A stretch of DNA of 64,000 bases from Gonatopus flavifemur (Eukaryota; Arthropoda; Insecta; Hymenoptera; Dryinidae). Location: the NCBI GenBank assembly GCA_018340375.1, contig JAFFJZ010000001.1, forward strand, positions 13,224,001 to 13,288,000, written 5' to 3'. The position numbers and the translations under genes were made by a program. How positions within the stretch are numbered: position 1 is the first letter of the stretch; each line of letters begins with the position of its first letter. The notes beneath the pieces were generated by a model that was not told the DNA's origin, ran no database searches, and saw only the letters and a list, made by a program, of their open reading frames with translations. Of this stretch, positions 56,978 to 64,000 are shown one piece after another.

Positions 56978-58564
56978 TCATTCCATCTTAGTTTGATCTA
57001 TTTTATTATTGATAACCGTAGAGATAGTTTCATTGGTTCGCCTGCCAGGTAAATTGAGGGCAGATGTCAAAACATTACTTATTTTCGTTTTGTTGTGTAG
57101 AGACTGTTCAACGTAACCTTGCGCAACCCTGTGAGATTTCCAACCACCAAGATCTTTTAAATCGAGTATATTTCCTCCTTGATTAGCAAATATAGTCGCA
57201 GACGTTCGACGAAAGCAATATCCTGTGTAAAACTCGGGATTCTTCAAATTCAAAAATGAAGCAATCGATTTGGGGATTTTCGCAATGGTATGTTTACCTA
57301 TCACTTGTTCAGTGCATTTTCCGTTTCTATATTTCATGAAAAAACGAGTGCTTCTACTATTTGGTGGATGAAGATTCATGTACTTTTTGACGATGTCGAC
57401 ATATTTTTCACTGATGACAAAACCAGAGCATGAAATATCATAAGGGTCAGTTCTTACCAAAAAGTTAATTCTAAAACGTAAAAACGGTTAGTTCTTAGAA
57501 AAGTCCCCAAATTTTAGGAAAATGTTTTCTCCTTTCTTTTTCTTTTTTTGAATCGAGTATCCAATATTGCCCTGTTACTGAATGAACCTTCCGCCTCATA
57601 TCAAGGGGTATATTGAGTTAAGTAGTGATATTCATTCTGAAAAAAAGACTTCATGCTAAAAAGGAAGTATCAAATAATTCAAAAGATAGGGTAAAGTGGG
57701 GTGAGACGACGCACTTTCTCAGTTATCTACAGCATAAATTGATACATAAAACCTAGTTCCCTTAAGAGAAATATGAAAATTCAATCACAATCTTTAGATC
57801 TTCCTCGAGTAAATGAAGTTTTATATATTGTTTTATGCTGTAGAGGAGCGGGGAAATGCGTCATCTTACCCTGATTTACCCCTGTTACGGTTAGTTCTTA
57901 AATTCCCTTAGAATATGCTCTGGGCAAAACTGCGTTTGTTGTGAGTTCTTGTATCAGGTAAAGTGACAACAATAAGATTTCCTTCTTCTCTGAAGTCTCG
58001 AATTTTTTAATATTTGCTAATTCATGACTGCGACACGCTCCCATTATTCCAATGACCAAAACAACCTGCTGATATTCCGAATTGAGTGGACATTTCATTT
58101 TTTTAAATCATGCATATCAAGTTCCATCAAGTTTTTACCTTTGTAGCAAGCCACTGACCATCTGAAGCAGTGAACAAAAAACGAGATACCTCATCTTTAC
58201 TCAATACTGCTGACTTTTTAGGTTCAAAACCAACTCCTTGCTTCTTCAAGTGAGCAATTAAGGATGCGTATTTCCCAATATCTTGTTTTTCTTGTATACA
58301 AATAGTGCTTTTGAGCATAGAAAAAATTGATCACAAAGTAGATGGAGCTTTCGTCGTATTAAGATGTTTAAAATACGCCAACATAACCCTTTCTGAACAT
58401 GAGGTTGCTCGGTTGTCATTTAGCGATTTCTTAAGACGCTCGTAAGTGGCTTTGTATTTTTCTAACGATTCAGTTGGCAATAAATTTTTAGAAGTTTCAT
58501 CTGCATCTTTTTGTAAATGAGGTGGAGTACACTGTATAAATTCTTCCTGGTTTTCATTTTCCAT
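56978..58564 (-). pseudogene. Crypton-like tyrosine recombinase, decayed
   Basis: From ATG 58564 the frame has an N-terminal segment (SLEKYKATYERLKKSLND), then LAYFKHLNTTKAPSTL, an in-frame TGA (58331-58333) where Trp is expected, then MLKSTICIQ and FEPKKSAVLSKDEVSRFL. A GT donor follows LATK at about 58139; the next segment has VIGIMGACRSHELANIK, containing the catalytic Arg. A frameshift follows near TSEKK, and a MITE sits at 57689-57890. The last segment (57460-56978) has GYCFRRTSATIF, LGGWKSHRVAQGYVEQS with the Tyr nucleophile. In this family the first of these boxes normally reads His-Cys-Phe-Arg; here the His is Tyr. It matches the YR proteins of insect Crypton DNA transposons. Nonsense, frameshift, insertion and lost His all indicate a dead copy. 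Confidence 0.88.
57689..57890. mobile_element. MITE with GATGACGCA arms, inside the Crypton gene
   Basis: The left GTGAGACGACGCACTTTCTC pairs with the right GCGGGGAAATGCGTCATCTT, then ATCTACAGCATAAATTGATA with ATTGTTTTATGCTGTAGAGG. AAGAACTAACCGT occurs on both sides (about 57486 and 57890), possibly an insertion-linked duplication. A related fragment lies at 5090-5135. Confidence 0.75.
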
Positions 58565-59224
58565 TGCACAAAATTTTTTGTTATGCACGAATATTATGTG
58601 CACGTTTCAATATTATTTTAATGTGCACGAGGTTAGAAATGACGTGGTACACCAACGACACTGACGAATTGTACTGTTCGATCTGCAAACATAGGGTACG
58701 TATATCGTGCACGGTAGAAAAAGACAGTTTTAACACCACTGATATATGGGCATTTCTCTGTAAACTGGGCAACTACTCTAAGGAATCTGCCAAGGCGATT
58801 TTTTTACTCATATACTTGATAAACCTTATCCAGGGAGTATATATTTTACATATTTATTGATAACCAACAGATGAACCAAAAATATTTCCATTATTTTAGA
58901 AAATATTGGTAATTTTCTGAAATGGCCGATATAGGGGACTGTTGCCTATGTCAGGGGACTGGTATTTGAATGAAAAATACCATTTCAGGCAAAATCAAAT
59001 ATTTTTTATTGTAATAACACTTTACAACTTACAAATTAAGCGAATGAATGATAAAGTAACAAAAATTTCAACAGTTTTTCTCAACTATCCCATGCATGGA
59101 GATTTGAATTTGAAATCATAATATCTGATCAATATCAATTAAAATCACATACCTTGAAAGAACGTTTTAGTACTTCGTATCCTAAATATAGCAGAAATGG
59201 GTAAATAAAACAGTATCAAGAGTT

Positions 59225-59640
59225 TTATGGTTTTTCAAAAACATCTATAGATGAATCAAATTCGTAGAATATTCTCCTGCCTTTAAAAACTACATTTGGA
59301 TTAGACAGTTTCTGTACAACTTGGTCCACTGTGACATCTCTTACATCGTCTGAATTAAATCTAAATGTTTGGCCTTTATTATCACAGAGCTTCAGGAATG
59401 TAACACGGATTCTTTCATCTCCTTCATCAGTCTGGTTGATAACCCCCACATATCTATATTCCATGTTCCCGTCACGCAATTTGACAAGGATGTAATCACC
59501 AGTGTTGAATGCTTCTAGAGTAGCAGAACTAGGTCCAGGTTTTATTGAAGCAGATCTAAGTCCAGTTTTTATTGTAGGAGATCTAAGTCTAGCTCTTAAT
59601 GTAACAGATTTAGGGACACCCTTTATATCGATACGCTCGC
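59225..59640 (-). pseudogene. C-terminal exon of a transposon protein (tudor/chromo-like domain)
   Basis: The frame is open upstream of its first ATG (59479) to about 59640. It reads repeated LRSPTIKTGLRSASIKPGPS-type linker, then GDYILVKLRDGNMEYRYVGV, ERIRVTFLKLCDNKGQTFRF and VVFKGRRIFYEFDSSIDVFE before TGA. A GD-[FY]-[IV]-LV-[KQ]...YVG start followed by beta strands and a closing F-Y-E-F is a small barrel-like domain common at the C-terminus of insect transposon-derived proteins. The catalytic part is not present, or was disrupted by the foldback upstream. Exact family unknown. Confidence 0.6.
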
Positions 59641-59755
59641 TCGTTACACCGAGTATAACCTAGCTTTTCAGGTGGGAAGTGTCTTTTCAAAAAACATCAT
59701 TCCAATAACATAAAACAATTTTCGTTGGCTAAATCAGCCGAGATCGATACATATA

Positions 59756-60327
59756 CAGGGTGACCCAAGTCGGATAGATTATATTTGGGGAGCATATTCT
59801 GCAACCAAAATGCAACAACTTTGGTATTTGGCAAACTCTTTTTTAAGGCCTAGTTTTCGAGATATAAGCATTTTCAGATTTTTTTTCAAATCCAAATCAC
59901 TCAAAAACACGATATGCTACGTACTTGGGCTTGGGACCATTCGCTAAGTTGGAAAACGACGGATCCCTGGAAAAAAATTTCAACTATCCCATCATTGTTT
60001 GTTCCGGAGCTATAGCGATTTGAAATTGTTGAGCTTCTAGTCAATCACCGTTCAGCAACTTTAAATCGTTATAGCTCCGGAACAAACAATGATAGAATAG
60101 TTGAATTTTTTTCCAGAGATCCGCCGTTTTCCAACTTAGCCAATGGTCTCAACCTCAAGTACGTAGGATATCGTGCTTTTGAGTGATTTGGATTTGAAAA
60201 AAAATCTAAAAATGCTTAAATCTCGAAAACTAAGCCTCAAACAAAATTTTGCCAAACACAAAAGTTGTTACATTTTGGCTGCAGAATATGCTCCCCAAAT
60301 ATAATCTATCCGACTTGGGTCACCCTG
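59756..60327. mobile_element. CAGGGTGACCC foldback MITE
   Basis: Starts CAGGGTGACCCAAGTCGGAT and ends ATCCGACTTGGGTCACCCTG. Flanks are ATATA and TATAT, so TA or TATA was duplicated. The two ~280-bp arms are over 90 percent complementary (TATAGCTCCGGAACAAACAA in the centre). A truncated copy lies at 19654. Confidence 0.9.
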
Positions 60328-60744
60328 TATATGAGGTTCAATCGATTGCAGCAGAAACGCGACAGAAACACGACCAACAAGCGAGAAAAGGCACTTTGAT
60401 AGGGGAATTCCTCAACAAGGCAGAGGACTGTTTTATTTGACTTCATTAAGAGATAGCACGATATCTAATTATCCCGTGTTATTTTGCTATACACAGGAAA
60501 TATTTATCTATCATAGATACCGATTTAAAGTGACTAAAGTATGAATATAATACTTTTAATAAAATGAAAATAATCGTTACCAGAGGACTGTTCGCTAGCA
60601 GGTAACAACGTGACTTCCACGCATAGATACTTTTGCAGCACTGAATAAAATCGCGTCCGGCAGTAATGGCAGCAATCGTGCCAACTTTAGACTGTTTGTG
60701 TGCCGTTCCCCACAGCGATGGCGCTGTTTAACCTTTACAGTATG
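60328..60744 (+). other. AGAGGACTGTT-bearing interior of the TIR transposon
   Basis: A short plus frame (about 36 codons, RQKHDQQARKGTLIGEFLNK) ends at 60440 and includes the first AGAGGACTGTT. Its relation to the minus-strand protein is unclear. 60640-60745 is GC-richer (GTGTGCCGTTCCCCACAGC). Confidence 0.35.
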
Positions 60745-61118
60745 TGGTGCGTGATTTTAGAACATAGCCAGAGGACTGTTCACAAAATGGGGAGACAAAC
60801 TTTGATTGAGTTTTTTGAATATTAGAAAATAATATTTATCAAATTTAAACAGGTGTTATTGACAATGAAATCTGAAGTGACCATACTGCTTTGGTGACAC
60901 GCTAGAGGACTGTTTTTTGAGTACTTGAAAATCGTTTTTGATACAATAAAGTTTATTTTTATGAACATTGTACGCTGAGCAGAGGTAGATTAAGTTCTTA
61001 TCTTTCGATTTTATCTACGAAATGAATATAATCTGTACTTTTTTTCACGTAATATTGACCTGAGACAATGAGTTGCCCAGTTTACAGAGAAACGCCCATG
61101 TATATAAACTGGATACAA

Positions 61119-62449
61119 CCCACACAGCACCACAGTTCCATATGGATTCGCAAAGAACTCCATAAACAGAATTCCATATGAATTATTTAATAAGAGTTCT
61201 TAAAGAATTCATAAAGAATCCAATCAGATCGTAAAGAATTCTAAATGAGTTCTCAAAGAGCTCAGAGAAGAGTTCATGAAGTATTCATAATGATTCGCAA
61301 GGTATTCTCAAAGAATCCCCGGAATGTCACTTCAGAATGATTCGCTGGGGGAGTTCTTTTTCTCGTCCAAAAGAACTCCTAAAGAGCTCTGTGAAGAATT
61401 CAAAAAGAAGTCTTATCAAGTACTTTTTAAGTTAATGTTGAAAATTTCTTTTTATTTCATAGAAATATAAAAGTACTTGACAGGAAAAAAGTACCTTGAG
61501 TACAAAAAGTGATTGAGGATGCCCATCTCTGTTTATAAGTTTCCTAATTTTTCAAATTCATTTCCATCAACTTGCTGAAACTCGACTTGATTGAAATGTC
61601 ACAGCGATTTATAATGGAATGTTTTATTGTATAAAGAATTTCAGAATTTATTGGCAAATAGTTTTGTATGAAATCAATTCTAAATGTACCTTGCGTCAAG
61701 TTATAAAATACATTTAATGCTTCACATTACCCGATAAAAATACTCTCAATTTTTTTACATGTCCTTTACACTGCTAATGGTTGATCACATTTCAATGTAT
61801 TTAGAAATAGTCTGGGGAAATCAAAATATGGCCCTTGAAAACATTTCTGCAATTCCTTCGCTGAGTCTGTGACGCTGCTTTCTTTCTGTTAACTGAGATC
61901 AAGCAATGAAATCTTGCACATACATGGAGACACCTTACTGTAAGGTCGAAGAGTGACTAAATATACATACACCAGTATCCGAATGTCTGTTCCATAACAT
62001 CCTTCGATATTGTTATGGATTTGTGTTGAATCTTTTTCAGTTCGATTAGAATTACTCACTTTGAACTTTTCAATGGATTTGTAACGAATTCTTTCAACTC
62101 TTCTACAATATCCCAGGATGCTCGGGTGAACGGTTTGAAGAGTTTTTGGAGTGTTTCAATGAATTATTCAAATTTTTTGGAAAGCACATATAGAATTCTT
62201 AATGAACTTTTGGAGAATTCTTCATGAACTCTTGTAGAATTCTTTATGAATTCTTCAAGACCTCTTTGCGAACTGTTTTGGGATTCTCTAAGAATTCTTT
62301 TGGACGAGAAAAAGAATTCCCCCAGCGATTCATTCTGAACTGACATTCCGGGGATCCTGTGAGAATTCTTTCGGAGGAGTTATGGAGTTCTTCAAGAATT
62401 CATGTGGGATTCTTAAAGAATTCTTTCAGAACTCTTTTTGCTGTGTGGG
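61119..62449. repeat. Foldback of AAGAATTC words, CCCACACAGCA ends
   Basis: Ends CCCACACAGCACCACAG and TTTTTGCTGTGTGGG are inverted. GGAATGTCACTTCAGAATGA pairs with TCATTCTGAACTGACATTCC and TTTTTCTCGTCCAAAAGAAC with complementary 62295-62320. The outer 200-300 bp of each side are arrays of AAAGAATTCATAAAGAAT-like words. The loop (61430-62030) is unrelated and has no gene. Confidence 0.75.
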
Positions 62450-62475
62450 AACATACCCTATGATGTGAGCCAAAA

Positions 62476-62806
62476 TGAGTGGATCCAATTGAACGACGGA
62501 CATGTTTGGAATGTATCTTCAGCGCCACCCAACGGTAAGCCAAGTTCTCAGGAAAAAATGAATCGAGATTATGATTAAAATAATAAAATATTGAGCCAAA
62601 TGAAAAATACACTATAATTTCACAATAAATAATATGAGAATGAATTATCGAAAGATTTCATTGCATTCGCAAGAGTGAGTATTGCATTTCAGAATGGATT
62701 AGTTGATATTCTGAATCATTTTATTGTGACAACTTGGCTTACCACTAGACGGCGCTAATGAAACTCTCTAAACATGTCTGCTCTGCAATTGGGTCCACTT
62801 TAAAAT
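62476..62806. mobile_element. MITE, GTGGACCCAATTG ends
   Basis: GAGTGGATCCAATTGAACGA pairs with TGCAATTGGGTCCACTTTAA; GACATGTTTGGAATG with CTCTAAACATGTC; CCAACGGTAAGCCAAGTT with AACTTGGCTTACCACTAG. About 331 bp, no gene. Confidence 0.75.
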
Positions 62807-62825
62807 TACTATGTTCCATCTAGTT

Positions 62826-62850
62826 TATATATATATATATATATATATAT
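62826..62850. repeat. (TA)n microsatellite at hAT end
   Basis: TA units run directly into CAGTGGTTAACACC, the likely hAT terminus. Confidence 0.85.
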
Positions 62851-63317
62851 CAGTGGTTAACACCTCTTGGATACAGTTCGCATGCGCGCAGGACGGGAAA
62901 GTTCACTTTTACGGCGCGTCGCAGAACGCGGACAGGAAAGTACCCCCCTCCAATACAAATAAGATCGCGTTCGGAAAACGAATACTTTGCGATCCCAAAT
63001 TACTCACGGAGAGATATAGAAATCGTTCGACTTTGCATAAAATAATTTGATTTGTTTTTTAATTCAAATTTGTTCGATTTTAATAGGACTAATTCTTCAA
63101 ATAATTCGTCACTCATTTTTCTCCTATGAGGTCTCATAATCATACCTCCGAATGAAAACAGGCGTTCCACTGGCGCAAAGCGAGGTAGACAAGTATTGAA
63201 TCTTGAGAATATTTTTTTGATTGTGGGGTAAGCATGTAGCATTTCAAGAGAAGTGTTCACGTCTTGAAGATATTGAAGAACTTCCAGATCGCTCTCATTA
63301 GTATCGACATCAGCAAA
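62851..63317 (-). pseudogene. hAT transposase remnant with 3' end
   Basis: The minus frame (63317-63000) reads DLEVLQYLQDV, then YPTIKKIFSRFNTCLPRFAP, VERLFSFGGMIMRPHRRKMS and DELFEELVLLKSNKF: the hATC dimerisation domain with its diagnostic VERLFS. No N-terminus is present. The 3' flank runs through GC-rich GACGGGAAAGTTCAC to CAGTGGTTAACACCTCTTGG, a CAGTG-type hAT terminal repeat. Distinct from the hAT remnant at 42472, which has VERSFS. Confidence 0.85.
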
Positions 63318-63347
63318 TTATGAGTTTGAGTCCTCTCGAAACATGTA

Positions 63348-63578
63348 CACGGAAAAAACTGTTTAATAGAATTCACCAACGAGGGTGGTAAAATACGGCA
63401 CTATTAGAATTTCTGTTAATATTTACTAGAACTGTAGTCAAATCCACTACTGCGGTAGTAATTTTAACTGCGACCATCGTAGATTTTACTAGAACTCTTA
63501 TAAATATTACGAGAAATTCTAATAGTGCCGTATTTTACTGAACGCGTCAGTAAATCTTATGAAACATTTTTTTTCGTG
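63348..63578. mobile_element. Palindromic TA MITE, CACGGAAAAAAC end
   Basis: Starts CACGGAAAAAACTGTTTAAT and ends AACATTTTTTTTCGTG, with TA on both sides (63346-63347, 63579-63580). Inner arms include AAAATACGGCACTATTAGAA and its complement, and TACTGCGGTAGTA at the centre. Confidence 0.8.
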
Positions 63579-63686
63579 TAGCATGATTCGTCTTTTTCCC
63601 TTTTGCTTCGTAGAGGTGCTATCTTTTTCTAAATTTTGTTTCTCCACATGTTTTATGTTTCGGACTTCTGTTGATATTAGTGCTTC

Positions 63687-63826
63687 CCCTAACAGCACAT
63701 CCACCGACTTCCACGTTGCATCCCCGTGGACTCCACGTGGATAAATGGTGGACGTGGATAGAACGTGGATGAACGGAGATTCCACGCGGAGGCAACGTAG
63801 AAATGTCCGGTGCTGTACGGGCACAC
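63687..63826. repeat. Small foldback, CCCGTACAGCACC end
   Basis: CCTAACAGCACATCCACCGA against GTCCGGTGCTGTACGGG, and ACGTTGCATCCCCGTGGA against TCCACGCGGAGGCAACGT. The outer end resembles the 12769 foldback. The overlapping 142-codon minus frame (63519-63947) is composed of these repeats and has no domain. Confidence 0.6.
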
Positions 63827-64000
63827 ATTCTCGCTTGTCTTTTGGTGCCCATTTCAGTTTGAAAAATGGATGAGATATTGAGGCTAATATCGCATCATTC
63901 ACTGAAGATTGCAGTGGCAGGAATTTTTTGAAACGAGTATGGAACAATCAACCTAAGCAAAAGTCTAAATATATAGGTTTTCTCATTCGTTATTTCTGAG

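Larger units (their letters stand above)
58745..61100. mobile_element. TIR transposon of unassigned family
   Basis: Left end ATATGGGCATTTCTCTGTAA ACTGGGCAAC and right end GTTGCCCAGTTTACAGAGAA ACGCCCAT are near-perfect inverted repeats of about 30 bp. Inside lie a C-terminal protein fragment (59225-59640, minus), a complete foldback insertion (59756-60327) and five copies of an AGRGGACTGTT word (58932, 60422, 60582, 60770, 60904). The target duplication could not be settled. Confidence 0.75.

Noticed and set aside
63519..63947. 142-codon minus-strand frame
   Set aside because: It runs through the small foldback 63687-63826 and the MITE border; the peptide has no domain and mirrors repeated DNA.

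Overview
The window looks like insect nuclear DNA. It is AT-rich, its genes are split by GT-AG introns, and it holds two members of the takeout/juvenile-hormone-binding-protein (JHBP) family, which is known from insects and other arthropods. The order of insect cannot be fixed from the sequence. I see no bacterial operons, CRISPR arrays or intact viral genes. Most open frames in the window are shadows or transposon debris.

Only two host-type genes are convincing, and they are convergent paralogues. The first (+ strand, 40624-49088) is a complete five-exon takeout-like gene of 250 codons, with a TATA box, a signal peptide and a polyadenylation signal. The second (- strand, 51739-53889) has four recognised 3' exons; its signal-peptide exon was not found. 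Intron 4 of the first gene has been swollen to 5.4 kb by at least four separate foldback elements.

The rest is a dense, nested transposon landscape. 1-1.7 kb: a dispersed repeat (family B) split by an hAT-type MITE with a clean 8-bp duplication, then an inverted copy of family B and a mariner remnant. 2-7 kb: TA-flanked MITEs and foldbacks. 5.5-6.4, 18.2-19.2 and 28-30 kb: copies of a second dispersed repeat (family A), the last one split by family B. 14.4, 23.3 and 25.9 kb: three further mariners; the third is nested in a foldback that is itself nested in a MITE. 30.1-36.1 kb: a Mutator-like (MULE) element with a FLYWCH zinc-finger frame and a perfect 9-bp duplication, interrupted by a nearly complete DIRS-type tyrosine-recombinase retrotransposon. 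36-40 kb: foldbacks. 57-58.6 kb: a decayed Crypton-like tyrosine recombinase. 58.7-61.1 kb: an unassigned TIR transposon with a conserved C-terminal domain and a repeated 11-mer. 61-64 kb: more foldbacks and an hAT remnant.

Two patterns stand out. The DIRS element appears to carry a phase-preserving spliceosomal intron in its first ORF. Many unrelated foldback elements are built from degenerate arrays of one short word, different for each family (AGATCT, TTTCCTAA, CCGGGATATTTTG, CATAATTTCTCAT, AAGAATTC and others).
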